This document shows, one piece after another, positions 34,607 through 43,562 of a stretch of DNA of 64,000 nucleotides (positions within the stretch are counted from its first letter, which is position 1; every line of letters starts with the position of its first letter). The notes below the pieces were generated by a model. That model saw only the letters and a list, made by a program, of their open reading frames with translations, was not told where the DNA came from and did not search any database. This DNA comes from Vibrio alfacsensis (GTDB taxonomy: Bacteria; Pseudomonadota; Gammaproteobacteria; Enterobacterales; Vibrionaceae). A program made the translations under genes and the position numbers. Where the stretch lies: contig NZ_CP032094.1 of NCBI RefSeq assembly GCF_003544875.1, positions 930,001 to 994,000 of the forward strand. The letters are read 5' to 3'.

Positions 34607-36385
34607 ATGGAAACACGTATAAATCGCCTATTTGCAGCAATGCTAGCGATAGGCCTTTCTCCTGCCGTTTCGGCATACGATCCGCTCTATTCTGAGCAAT
34701 GGCATCTAAACAACATCGGACAAACCGCCTTTGCAGCTAACCCAGGCTTAGCTGGTAACGATTTAAACACTCAGCTAACTCAAGCGATGGGTATCGCCGG
34801 TGTTGGAATCAAAGTCGCTGTCATCGACTCTGGTGTTCAAATTGATCACCCAGATCTTGCCGGTAACGTCGTCCCTGGGAGTCGAAACTTTATTGAAGAC
34901 TCCCCATTCCCTGATCACTACCCTGTCGATACTAATGGGCATGGTACTGCTGTTGCGGGTTTGATTAGCGCCGTTGGGAATAACGGTGAAGGTGGACGTG
35001 GTGTTGCTTCACGTTCTTCACTGATGGGCTTCAACTGGTTGTCTAATCAAACACTTGAAGGGTGGTTGATTTCCCATGGTGCTGATCCATCAACTAACGA
35101 TGTTCGCGTCTTCAACCAGAGTTATGGCTTTAGCCCAATAAATCCCATTTCATTCGACGAGACTGATCCTCAGTTCAAACTTGAAATGGACGTGATGAAA
35201 AACGTCAGCGAAGGCAATGCTTGGGGCCGTGGTGCACTCTTTGTCAAGTCTGCTGGCAACGGCTATCGTTATTTCAATACAGGTCGATATTTTGTATTGC
35301 CCGGGGACTTCTTTGCTGGTGGTGCTAACAAGGGGCTACCAATGCACAACTCTGCTCAGTCTTATGACAACTCGAGTTATTACAACCTTGTTACGAGCGC
35401 ACTGCGTGCAGATGGTACGCGTGCAAGCTACTCATCGGTTGGATCGAATGTTTGGGTGGCAGCTCCTGCGGGAGAATATGGCCAAGATTTCCCCGCAATG
35501 GTTACGACTGACCTAATGGGTTGTGACGAGGGTCAAAATACGAGCTCAGGCCTTGGTATAAATGGGCTTCATGGTGGTACCGAACAGGATCCAAACTGTA
35601 ATTACACCAGTACCATGAACGGAACCTCATCCGCGGCACCGAATACCTCTGGCACGATTGCTGCCATTATGTCGACAAACCACGCGCTAACGGCACGTGA
35701 TGTCCGTGCCTTATTGGCTGAAACCGCGAGCGTAACGGATGCAGAGCACCCTGGTGTCCAACTAGAGTTCGTGAATAACCAAGGCGAATTAGTTAGCTAT
35801 GAAGCCATCTCTCCATGGCATAAAAACGCGGCTGGTGTCGACTTCCACGCATTCTATGGCTTTGGTGCGGTGAATCTAGACGAGGCAATGAAACGTGCTC
35901 GAATGACAAATAACGTTCTGCCTGCACAAATTATCACACCTTGGACAAGCAATACTGCTCAAGTCAGTGTTCCTGATGCAAGTCTAGAGGGAGGTTCTTC
36001 TTCTATTGCGCTGACCGATGACCTTACGGTTGAATCTGTACAAGTTAAGCTCACTCTTGAGCATTCACGCTTACCTGATCTTGCGATCGAGTTAATTTCT
36101 CCATCAGGGACACGCTCGGTCTTGCAAACGCCACGCAACGGCTTAGTTGGTCAATCACTCGATTCGAGCATCTTAGGCTATGAAGATCAACTGATGCTCT
36201 CCAACCAATTTTATGGTGAGAACGCAAAAGGTGAATGGACACTGCGTGCTATCGACACCAACGGTGATGAAGTATTCTCATTCATTGCCTACTTTAACTC
36301 TTCTGCTATCTACGATGTACCGATGGCAAACAACGCAAAACCGGGTGTTATCAAAAACTGGTCAATGCGTATCTTTGGTCACTAA
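34607..36385 (+). CDS. Secreted subtilisin/kexin-like serine protease with P-domain
   Basis: A 592-residue S8 peptidase. The signal peptide is METRINRLFAAMLAIGLSPA (then VSA). The catalytic triad is visible: Asp in VAVIDSGVQIDHPDL near residue 74, His in NGHGTAVAGLISAVG near 112 and Ser in NGTSSAAPNTSG near 341. The C-terminal 140 residues form a proprotein-convertase P-domain (VKLTLEHSRLPDLAIELISP and GEWTLRAIDTNGDEV). No classical propeptide is seen between signal and catalytic domain, as in the Aeromonas sobria protease ASP, which folds with an external chaperone. ATG 34607 has GAGG six bases upstream and is preferred to 34595. The following gene is probably its chaperone. Confidence 0.92.
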   Translation: METRINRLFAAMLAIGLSPAVSAYDPLYSEQWHLNNIGQTAFAANPGLAGNDLNTQLTQAMGIAGVGIKVAVIDSGVQIDHPDLAGNVVPGSRNFIEDSPFPDHYPVDTNGHGTAVAGLISAVGNNGEGGRGVASRSSLMGFNWLSNQTLEGWLISHGADPSTNDVRVFNQSYGFSPINPISFDETDPQFKLEMDVMKNVSEGNAWGRGALFVKSAGNGYRYFNTGRYFVLPGDFFAGGANKGLPMHNSAQSYDNSSYYNLVTSALRADGTRASYSSVGSNVWVAAPAGEYGQDFPAMVTTDLMGCDEGQNTSSGLGINGLHGGTEQDPNCNYTSTMNGTSSAAPNTSGTIAAIMSTNHALTARDVRALLAETASVTDAEHPGVQLEFVNNQGELVSYEAISPWHKNAAGVDFHAFYGFGAVNLDEAMKRARMTNNVLPAQIITPWTSNTAQVSVPDASLEGGSSSIALTDDLTVESVQVKLTLEHSRLPDLAIELISPSGTRSVLQTPRNGLVGQSLDSSILGYEDQLMLSNQFYGENAKGEWTLRAIDTNGDEVFSFIAYFNSSAIYDVPMANNAKPGVIKNWSMRIFGH

Positions 36386-36397
36386 GGAGTCATTCGC

Positions 36398-36844
36398 ATG
36401 AAATTTATGACATTTTCTATTCTGGCTCTGTCTACGGTTGCGGCAACAGCAAGCGCCGATCAGCAATTAGCACAGCAGCCGTCACCAGATCTATTTATTG
36501 CCTCTGATGCCGTTGAGATCAATGGACAAGACTATCGCAAACTATCAGTAAACAATTTGTCTGAAGCGGCAGAACTGCACGCCGGTGATGAGGTGTTTAA
36601 GAATGCGTTTAGTAACGTATCTAAAGCCACTGGCCTTATCTTTGTGACCGTTAAAAACCCTGCAGACGCTAAATCAGTCGCCAAAGCACTTAAACTCGAC
36701 GTGGTTTTCGCACAAGGTGAATCCGCGGTATTTCGCGCCTCTGACGGCCAAGATCTTCTAGCTATCAGCGATTACTTAAACGCAGACAGCCGAGTAAAAG
36801 CGTCGAAAATTGAACTTAATAGCGGGAAATTCCGTGCACAATAA
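36398..36844 (+). CDS. Periplasmic protein, probable chaperone of the adjacent protease
   Basis: A 148-residue exported protein (signal peptide MKFMTFSILALSTVAATASA) that starts 12 bp after the protease stop. The mature part has INGQDYRKLSVNNLSEAAEL and LIFVTVKNPADAKSVAKALK, and ends in short alternating basic and polar residues (KIELNSGKFRAQ). In Aeromonas sobria the ASP protease needs a small protein encoded directly downstream (ORF2) for folding and inhibition. Position, size and export fit that role, but it is inference: no alignment was possible. An alternative is a simple inhibitor. Both genes end at a shared terminator. Confidence 0.7.
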   Translation: MKFMTFSILALSTVAATASADQQLAQQPSPDLFIASDAVEINGQDYRKLSVNNLSEAAELHAGDEVFKNAFSNVSKATGLIFVTVKNPADAKSVAKALKLDVVFAQGESAVFRASDGQDLLAISDYLNADSRVKASKIELNSGKFRAQ

Positions 36845-36882
36845 ATCTCTAACAAAAGACGTTGGCTAATCCACCAAATAAG

Positions 36883-36914
36883 AGCGCCTCAGTCATTGCT
36901 GAGGCGCTTTTTTT
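36883..36914 (+). terminator. Intrinsic terminator of the protease-chaperone operon
   Basis: AGCGCCTCAG and CTGAGGCGCT form a perfect 10-bp stem with a 6-base loop and a run of seven T. Confidence 0.93.
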
Positions 36915-36993
36915 GTTCAACTTGACCACTGACACTGATTGAAAGACGAGATTTTCCTATCAACTAACAAGATGATAACTCTCTTCTTTCCCT

Positions 36994-38283
36994 CTATTGA
37001 ATGAATCCAATTAACTTCTTCGCGATATCGGTATTATTTTGCGAACCAACAAAAACGTCAGCACCATTACCATAGCTAAACACTTGCACATCTACCGCCG
37101 TATGCCCTTTCGTTGTCCAACCTGTATAGCTCTGTTGGTTGATGATCGCTTTAACTTGGCGGTAAAGCGCGACAGCTGGCTCTTCACTTTTTTTAGCGGT
37201 CACCAACTGCTGAATTTGTTCCTCGGTCAACGCCCAATCTACGGACTCACGCCATGTTTTTTGCATATCGTTCGCTTTAGCAAGTGACATTGCTAGGGGC
37301 CATGCGGTTTGGCGAACGCCTTTAATGACATCCGTATTCCATTTGTATTTTCCGTTCGCACCAATCGTTAAGCCACCCGTCGAATGATCAGCGGTAACGA
37401 CGAGCAGTGTATCAGGATGGGCATCTACGTAAGCTTTCGCCAGTGCAATTGACTTAGCAAAATCATCCATTTCAGCCATCGCACATGCAATGTCGTTTGC
37501 ATGCCCACACCAATCGATTTGGCTGCCCTCAATCATCACGAAAAATCCTGTATCTTGGCGCTGCAACAGAGAAAGTGCTTTATTAGTCATGACCTCTAGA
37601 CGATTGGGGTTTTCATCCAATGCAAAAGGAAATGCTTTATCCGCAAACAACCCTATAGCCGGAAGCGTTTGCAAAGATGGCAATGCATCAAAATCAGAAA
37701 CATACTGATACCCTTGCAGTTGGAATTCTTCCACTAGATTACGGTCTTCACGCTCAAAATAACGCACGCCGCCACCCAGTAAAAGATCAACCGGAAGTTG
37801 GTCGTTCACTTTATTATCAATATAATCATCCGCAATTTCATCGTAGTTCCTTCTCGACTCATTGTGTGCGGCAAAACTTGCTGGTGTCGCATGATTAATT
37901 TGTGACGTTGCTACTAAGCCGGTCACCATTCCTTGCTCTTTTGCCATTTCTAGCATGGTTTTGACAGGTTTTTTCTCCACATCGACGGCGACCGCTCCAT
38001 TATAGCTTTTGATGCCGCTGCTTAGCGCCGTTGCACTTGCTGCACTATCTGTGACTACGGTATCGTCATCTGGATAGGTTTTTGCCATACCCACTAAAAT
38101 AGAATCAAAAATCGTCGACTCAATTTCTTTGGTATCTGGATTATCATGATAATAACGATAGGCGGTAGTAAAAGCAGGGCCCATTCCATCACCAATCATA
38201 TAGATGATATTTTTGGGCCCGTCACTAGAAAACGCAGAGCTTGAAAACAAGCATGCTGTAATTAAAGAGTATTTCAGTTTCAT
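36994..38283 (-). CDS. Alkaline phosphatase (PhoA superfamily)
   Basis: About 429 residues with a signal peptide (MKLKYSLITACLFSSSAFSS). Metal and active-site motifs are clear: NIIYMIGDGMGPAFTTAY near the start, the nucleophile Ser in VVTDSAASATALSSG, INHATPASFAAHNESR, then EGSQIDWCGHANDIACAMAE and VVTADHSTGGLTIG, and a final GHTAVDVQVFSYG. It hydrolyses phosphate monoesters in the periplasm. It resembles the Vibrio alkaline phosphatase group in length and motifs. ATG 38283 starts the signal peptide; an upstream in-frame start at 38313 is less likely. No convincing Pho box was found. Confidence 0.92.
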   Translation of the reverse strand: MKLKYSLITACLFSSSAFSSDGPKNIIYMIGDGMGPAFTTAYRYYHDNPDTKEIESTIFDSILVGMAKTYPDDDTVVTDSAASATALSSGIKSYNGAVAVDVEKKPVKTMLEMAKEQGMVTGLVATSQINHATPASFAAHNESRRNYDEIADDYIDNKVNDQLPVDLLLGGGVRYFEREDRNLVEEFQLQGYQYVSDFDALPSLQTLPAIGLFADKAFPFALDENPNRLEVMTNKALSLLQRQDTGFFVMIEGSQIDWCGHANDIACAMAEMDDFAKSIALAKAYVDAHPDTLLVVTADHSTGGLTIGANGKYKWNTDVIKGVRQTAWPLAMSLAKANDMQKTWRESVDWALTEEQIQQLVTAKKSEEPAVALYRQVKAIINQQSYTGWTTKGHTAVDVQVFSYGNGADVFVGSQNNTDIAKKLIGFIQ

Positions 38284-38484
38284 TTCTCGTCCATGATATT
38301 GCTTTTTATACATTCGTCGCGTGGCGCTAACGAAAAATTAATCCATGTAGCGCATTAACGAATATTATCATGCAGTTAAGATGAAACTTGGTGTTCGCTC
38401 ATAATTTTACAACGCACATCATTCCTAGAGTATCTTTCCGTAAATCCTCAATATGAAAACATACCTCAACGCGAGCACTCGACG

Positions 38485-38511
38485 AAAAAGCCAGAGGCGA
38501 TGCTCTGGCTT
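38485..38511 (-). terminator. Intrinsic terminator after the histidine kinase gene
   Basis: Minus strand AAGCCAGAG and CTCTGGCTT form a 9-bp stem with a 6-base loop followed by TTTTTCG. Confidence 0.8.
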
Positions 38512-38557
38512 AGTTTAAAACGGATAGTTAGTCGAGAGATAGTTAGTCGAGATAGCG

Positions 38558-39805
38558 TTATGACTGTTTAGTAAAATCCACAATCGCAGTAAATTTGATG
38601 CCATCGTCTTCCAGTAAAAATGACCAACTCATTCTTTCACATATGCGCTGCACAATCACCAACCCACAACCATAACCTGCATTGTAAGTTTCATTGCCAT
38701 CGTGGCGGTTTGCGATGGTTAGTCGTGTGCCATTCAACTCAATTTCTATGTCCCCGATACTATAGCTAAATGCATTCTTTATCAGGTTATTAATGACTAT
38801 CGTCACGAAACTCTCTGGTGCATACACAACGCCACTCTGAACTTCCGACAATACATAGGAGGAATCTTGCCTTGCAAACAATGGCGCCAGTTCATTCAAT
38901 TGGTGACGTAAACAATGGTTCAAAGCATGCTCACCATAATGTTGTGGCTCAACTTTCTCTTTACCAAGTAATAAGAACGCTTCTGTCAGTATACGCATGT
39001 CTTCACATGCACTTTGCATACGAGCAATCGCTTTTTGCGCAACTCTTGGCTGATCTGGCACCTTGGCTAAGATGTCAGTAGAGCCTTGAATGACCATAAT
39101 TGGCGTGCGCAGTTCATGAGAGGCAAATCGACTAAATTCTTGTTCGCGACGAAAGAAAGCCGCGATATCAACTTTGCTACTCAATAGCGTTTGTTCGATA
39201 TGGCGCGTTTCACTGAATTTGGTATCAATTTGGAACACTGGCTGATCTGGCGGCATTTTGCCAATCTTATCTTCAATTTGGGATAATGGACGAGACAAAC
39301 TGCGCACCATATAAATACTGTACGCCATAATAATGAGCAAAAACATGCCACCTAACACCAACGTCACTTGGTGCAACGAGCTCTCGTATTCATCCAAATA
39401 GTCATCGGAGTCATCCTGGAAAACGATGTACATCACCCCCTCACCTGAAGGGTGGTCAAATACAACGAAATGCTTATCCTCGGAACCTAAGAGGTATTCA
39501 TAAAACCCGGGTTTCTTAAATGATAACATCCAACTTGGCGTTGGAGCCTCACTCCAGTACGAGTCAAACTCCAGCACATTCGGCAATGGCGCATCCCAAC
39601 CAAGTTCTTTGTAATTTTCTTGATACAGCGCTGCTTCGGTATCCAGCCAGTGATGCAAACTCAGAATTTCTAACTTGTTTTCTGCCACGTAGATCAACGA
39701 CCAAAACAGCGTGAACATGACAAATGTCATCAGACCAAAACCCCAACGTATTTTGCGATAAATACTTGGGTATTCGTCATGCTTTGAGTCGGTAACCTTG
39801 TCCAT
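38558..39805 (-). CDS. Sensor histidine kinase
   Basis: A 415-residue inner-membrane kinase. Two transmembrane helices (near 22-42, GLMTFVMFTLFWSLIYVA, and near 148-168, VLGGMFLLIIMAYSIYMV) enclose a periplasmic sensor of about 105 residues that is rich in acidic residues (QDDSDDYLDEYESS). A HAMP-like linker leads to the dimerisation helix with the H-box FASHELRTPIMVIQ and to an ATPase domain with an N-box INNLIKNAFSYS and a G-box NAGYGCGLVIV. The gene overlaps the response-regulator gene by 29 bp, so they form one pair. The acidic sensor could bind cations, but the signal is unknown. Confidence 0.9.
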   Translation of the reverse strand: MDKVTDSKHDEYPSIYRKIRWGFGLMTFVMFTLFWSLIYVAENKLEILSLHHWLDTEAALYQENYKELGWDAPLPNVLEFDSYWSEAPTPSWMLSFKKPGFYEYLLGSEDKHFVVFDHPSGEGVMYIVFQDDSDDYLDEYESSLHQVTLVLGGMFLLIIMAYSIYMVRSLSRPLSQIEDKIGKMPPDQPVFQIDTKFSETRHIEQTLLSSKVDIAAFFRREQEFSRFASHELRTPIMVIQGSTDILAKVPDQPRVAQKAIARMQSACEDMRILTEAFLLLGKEKVEPQHYGEHALNHCLRHQLNELAPLFARQDSSYVLSEVQSGVVYAPESFVTIVINNLIKNAFSYSIGDIEIELNGTRLTIANRHDGNETYNAGYGCGLVIVQRICERMSWSFLLEDDGIKFTAIVDFTKQS

Positions 39806-40445
39806 GAATAGTCTCTAATCGGGATTCATCAAAGCCTTTATCTAAGGCAGTTCTCAAGCCATAAATATGACTGCGCAGCGCATCGCTACCAGGAGGTTCA
39901 TCACCCCAAACGTTATCAATCACTTCATTGCGAGAAACGGTTGCAGGCGCTCGCTTGATGAGTAACTTTAGAATTTTGGTTTGAATACGGCTCAATTTAA
40001 TCATCTGCCCCATTCTGGTCACTTGATCGGTGCGAGCATCTAACTGAATATCCGCAAACTTCAGTGTTCCGATATCCTGTCTTGGACCACGGTTCGCCAG
40101 TGCATGTACTCGTAAACTGAGCTCTTGCATAGCAAATGGCTTCATTAGGTAATCATCACCACCCGCATGAAAAGCTGCGATTTTGTCATCCAACGTATCT
40201 TTAGCGGTTAAGAATAGAATCGGCGTACCGCACAACTGCTCCTGACGGAGTTTTTGTACCGTACTGATGCCATCAAGTTTTGGCATCATGATGTCCATAA
40301 TAATGACATCGTAATGGTTTTCTTTAACTAAATTTAGCGCAGCCTCTCCATGATAAGCGCAATCAATTGTCATTCCTTCGAGCTCTAGATAATCCGCAAT
40401 GGTTTCGGAAACATTGTGGTTATCATCAACAATTAAAATTTTCAT
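39777..40445 (-). CDS. OmpR-family response regulator
   Basis: A 222-residue regulator. The receiver domain has the acidic pair in MKILIVDDNHNVSE, the phospho-acceptor Asp in YDVIIMDIMMPKLDG and the Lys in DDYLMKPFAMQELSL. The C-terminal winged helix shows IKLSRIQTKILKLLIKRAPA and SDALRSHIYGLRTALDKG with a final TIHGQGYRLKA. ATG 40445 gives the family-typical start; the GTG at 40454 is less likely. Divergent from it, about 90 bp away, is a lipoprotein gene with DUF5666 repeats, a plausible target. It overlaps the kinase gene at its 3' end. Confidence 0.92.
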   Translation of the reverse strand: MKILIVDDNHNVSETIADYLELEGMTIDCAYHGEAALNLVKENHYDVIIMDIMMPKLDGISTVQKLRQEQLCGTPILFLTAKDTLDDKIAAFHAGGDDYLMKPFAMQELSLRVHALANRGPRQDIGTLKFADIQLDARTDQVTRMGQMIKLSRIQTKILKLLIKRAPATVSRNEVIDNVWGDEPPGSDALRSHIYGLRTALDKGFDESRLETIHGQGYRLKA

Positions 40446-40535
40446 AGGGCTCACGTTTCTTCACGAACACTTCACGATATGAAACATAAGATACAACCAA
40501 ATTAATAAATAAGCTTTCAAATTTAGGTCGATATC

Positions 40536-41763
40536 ATGAAAAACTGTTACTTGTCTCTGCTGTAGGTCTTGCGTTGTCTGGTTGTGGCGGCGGTTCTGGT
40601 GGTGGCAATAATGACAACAATGGTGGTTCAGTGACGCCACCAGCCAAGGTAAATACAGTAACCGGCTCTATCGATGCTGTTAATACAGCCAAGAATTCGA
40701 TCACGGTTAATGGTCGTGAGTTTGTCGTTGGTAAAGCTATGTTTAACAATGAGCAAGTATCAAATTTCGTTGTTTTATCAAGCTTGAAAGATATGACAGT
40801 TCAAGTAGATACGTCAGCAGTAAAACAGACGGCTACTGTGACTCTAGAGCCAACAATGACGGGTGAAATCACCGCAATAGATCATGTAAAAAATACATTC
40901 ACGATCAACGGACTCGAACTTCATTTTGCTGGTTTAAGTTCAGAAATTGGTTTGAATGACTGGGTTATGGTCTCCAGTCTTCCTGTTGCTCCAACTGCAG
41001 AAAATGGCAACCAAAGTTACAAAGTGCTTTCTGTGATCAAGTTTGATATGGACGGTGTACGTGTTGATGAAATCGAAGGCCAAGTATCTAGCATCAATGC
41101 GAATGACAATACATTCAAAATCGGTGCAATTACAATTTCTTACTCGAACATAGATAACCTAACTAATGGCCTTTGGGTTGAAGTTGAAGGTACGTTCGAT
41201 GAAAGCAGTAAAAAATTTATTGCTACCGAAGTAGAAATTGATGGATATGACAATCAAATCGGTGAAAACGAAGTAGAAGGCATCGTTACTTGGGTAAGCA
41301 AAGACAAGAGTGCATTTGAGTTAAATAGCCGCGGTACGTTCACGGTTAGTCCTATCACGCAATTTGAAGACGGCTCAAAGCAAAATCTAAAACTAGGCGG
41401 TGAAGTGGAAGTCGTATATTCCAACAAATCAGGACAACTTGTTGCTCTAGAAGTTGAATTTGAAAACACCGGTGATGACAATGATGACCTATGGGAACAG
41501 AACGAATTTGAATGTTCAGGCTTAGTCGTCAATTACTCTGAGCACCCTGTTGGCGTTAGTGCATCATTTGATATTGAAGATCTAAGCCCGAATGAAAATC
41601 ACGGCGTTGATTGTCGCAACATTACTATCAACAAGAGTAATGCTGTATTTGAGGATAACCTATCATTCAACAATCTAAACAATGAAAAGTTGAAGTTGAA
41701 GGTATTACTATCAATGGCCAAAAAGTCGCCCTTGAAGTAGAAGCTTGGGAAGCTGACGATTAA
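40536..41763 (+). pseudogene. DUF5666-repeat lipoprotein with two single-base frameshifts
   Basis: The open part spans 40574-41740. Restoring one A in the run at 40539-40543 gives a clean lipoprotein start MKKLLLVSAVGLALSGCGGG from ATG 40536. Restoring one A in the run at 41685-41688 gives the tail KVEVEGITINGQKVALEVEA and a stop at 41763, a 409-residue protein. The mature part is five tandem DUF5666-type beta repeats, beginning with VTGSIDAVNTAKNSITVNGR, then MTGEITAIDHVKNTFTINGL, IEGQVSSINANDNTFKIGAI, VEGIVTWVSKDKSAFELNSR and CSGLVVNYSEHPVG. A Gly/Asn linker follows the lipobox. It is divergent from the response-regulator gene. Whether the breaks are real or sequencing error is unresolved. 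Confidence 0.85.
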
Positions 41764-41773
41764 TACCCCTATC

Positions 41774-41800
41774 AAAGCACCACACGCGTGGTGCTTTTTT
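41774..41800 (+). terminator. Intrinsic terminator after the DUF5666 lipoprotein gene
   Basis: AAAGCACCAC and GTGGTGCTTT pair around a CGCG-containing loop, with six T following. Confidence 0.9.
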
Positions 41801-41865
41801 CATGTGCGGATTGATACTTTCTCAACTACCCTATTTTAAATACGTACAACCAAATGAAGGATTAA

Positions 41866-42204
41866 ATGATGCGTAAAATCACACTGCCACTATTCTTACT
41901 TTTCGGCGCTTGTGTTTCTTCAGCTAGCTTTGCGGCAACTCAAACGGATACTGCTCCAGAGCGACTTGAATCTTTTGAGTGCGCTGGCTTAGTCAATAGT
42001 TATGATGCCGATACTCGCAGCTTTGTGCTTTCATGCCAAGCAGAGCATGTACCAGATTTTCAAACAAAAACCGTAATGATCGATGACGATACACAAATCA
42101 CCGGCATTCAAGAATCAAACTTAGATGGTGCGACGGTCGAAGTTGAAGGCGTAGTGAGTGGTGGTAAAAATCTTGCAAAAGAAATAGAACTATCTGACGA
42201 CTAA
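41866..42204 (+). CDS. Small exported single-repeat DUF5666-like protein
   Basis: A 112-residue protein with a signal peptide (MRKITLPLFLLFGACVSSAS, then FAAT). The mature part has one DUF5666-like repeat: LESFECAGLVNSYDADTRSF, a MIDDDTQITGI middle and VEVEGVVSGGKNLAKEIELS at the end. The FECAGLV start matches FECSGLV in the last repeat of the upstream lipoprotein, so the two genes look related by duplication. AAGGATTAA precedes two consecutive ATG codons (41866, 41869). It lies 100 bp after its paralogue with a terminator between, so it probably has its own promoter. Function is unknown. Confidence 0.75.
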   Translation: MMRKITLPLFLLFGACVSSASFAATQTDTAPERLESFECAGLVNSYDADTRSFVLSCQAEHVPDFQTKTVMIDDDTQITGIQESNLDGATVEVEGVVSGGKNLAKEIELSDD

Positions 42205-42233
42205 GCGACTTAAGATCGAACATATTTAAGATA

Positions 42234-42272
42234 AAAAAAGAGCACCACTTTATGAAGTGATGCTCTTTTTAA
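42234..42272. terminator. Bidirectional intrinsic terminator
   Basis: AAAGAGCACCACTT pairs with AAGTGATGCTCTTT (one mismatch). A-run on the left and T-run on the right serve the convergent genes on both strands. Confidence 0.88.
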
Positions 42273-42282
42273 TATCTTGCCG

Positions 42283-43326
42283 TTAAGCTGCTTCCGCTTG
42301 ACCAATCCAGTGATAATGATTATTCGCTTTCTTACCAACTAAACCCAGTTCGGTTAACTCTTCAAATATCTTATCGACCTCTTCTGAAGAAAGTCTGAAC
42401 TGTTTGGCTACCGCTTTTTTGGTGCACGTCACTTGGTGGTTTTTTAGTGCGTCGCTCACTTGTTCAAACAAGGTTTTGGGTGCTTCTGGCTCAACGCTTT
42501 CGTGTTGCAAGTCAGAGGTTTCGTCCTCTTTAATGTGGGGCAAATAACCTGCTGGCTCCATCTCAATATCACGTACCGTTGCTAGCGTAATGCCACCATG
42601 ACGACGGTAATAATGACGGAAACGTTGCTCTTCACCAATCAAACCAACAAAGAAAGCGGCAAAGAAGTCCAGTAATATTGAAAGGAACACAACCAACCCC
42701 AGTTGAGCTTGAGATGACGTTGTGCCGAATGCTTTTGCTAAGCTATCAATCAAGCCAATGACCGAACCTTGAGCCACTGGTGGCAAACTATCACGTTCCA
42801 TTGCAAGGCGTTGCTGCTCTTCACGTAGCGTTTTGTTTTGCTCTTGAATACGCGTGACACCCGTCGCAATGCGTTCCATTTCAATGTACTTTTGCGCCGC
42901 CATGTTGTTTAGCTCGATTTGATTGTCGATCGCAGCTATTTGACGGTTATACGATTCGACTTTCGCCTGCTCGACCGAAATGTGGCTTTGTGCCGTATTC
43001 GTTGCACTATTGATACCACCAATACTGCCACCGATGGAGATAGCCGCAAGAACCAAATAGAACACGAGTGCAGTAATGGCTCCGGTATAATTTCGATGAG
43101 CACGACGCTCTCCGTATTCATACCACGCGTAAAACTTACCGGCTTCGAAAATGATAGCCAAACCACCAAATAGCGTTTGCATCATTGGGTTGTCATCAAT
43201 CGACAAAAACAGTAAAAGAGAAAAAATCGTCGATGCTAAAATTGCAGCGCCTGTGAATGCATAGACACTCACCATAGCGAATCGACCTTTTGGGTATCGA
43301 TATCCGACTTGTTGTTCGTATTTCAT
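42283..43326 (-). CDS. Membrane protein with coiled coil and winged-helix-like C-terminus
   Basis: A 347-residue inner-membrane protein. There are three hydrophobic segments in the first 120 residues (FTGAAILASTIFSLLLFLSI, QTLFGGLAIIFEAGKF and ALVFYLVLAAISIGGSIGGI) and a long Gln/Glu coiled-coil at about 130-185. A fourth segment lies near 215 (LGLVVFLSILLDFFAAFFVG). The C-terminal 60 residues (VTCTKKAVAKQFRLSSEEVD, then KIFEELTELGLVGKK) look like a small winged helix. The layout recalls Vibrio and phage-like membrane proteins of unknown role. It is single, convergent with the DUF5666 genes. I do not assign a function. Confidence 0.75.
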   Translation of the reverse strand: MKYEQQVGYRYPKGRFAMVSVYAFTGAAILASTIFSLLLFLSIDDNPMMQTLFGGLAIIFEAGKFYAWYEYGERRAHRNYTGAITALVFYLVLAAISIGGSIGGINSATNTAQSHISVEQAKVESYNRQIAAIDNQIELNNMAAQKYIEMERIATGVTRIQEQNKTLREEQQRLAMERDSLPPVAQGSVIGLIDSLAKAFGTTSSQAQLGLVVFLSILLDFFAAFFVGLIGEEQRFRHYYRRHGGITLATVRDIEMEPAGYLPHIKEDETSDLQHESVEPEAPKTLFEQVSDALKNHQVTCTKKAVAKQFRLSSEEVDKIFEELTELGLVGKKANNHYHWIGQAEAA

Positions 43327-43511
43327 TCTTGGAATTTCTTGATTTTCCTTGAAGCCCCGTCAATTCGGCACTTCAGGCAATGATAAAGGTGCGAGAGAAT
43401 ACCGTATCCTTACTAAGATTACTGTCATAATTGCGTTAACCCAAAACGAACGCAGAATAGGTAATCACTTTGTGGCAATAATCCACAAAAGTAGCACGTA
43501 AAATCACCGAC

Positions 43512-43544
43512 AAAAAAGCCCTGCTCGTTTAAGAACAGGGCTTT
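43512..43544 (-). terminator. Intrinsic terminator after yegD
   Basis: Minus strand AAAGCCCTG and CAGGGCTTT form a 9-bp stem with a 12-base loop followed by TTTG. Confidence 0.85.
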
Positions 43545-43562
43545 GCAAATCGCACGCTTGAA

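Noticed and set aside
38340-38400. Pho box upstream of alkaline phosphatase
   Set aside because: TTTCAT and GCAT occur at an 11-base distance, but too few of the 18 consensus positions match.
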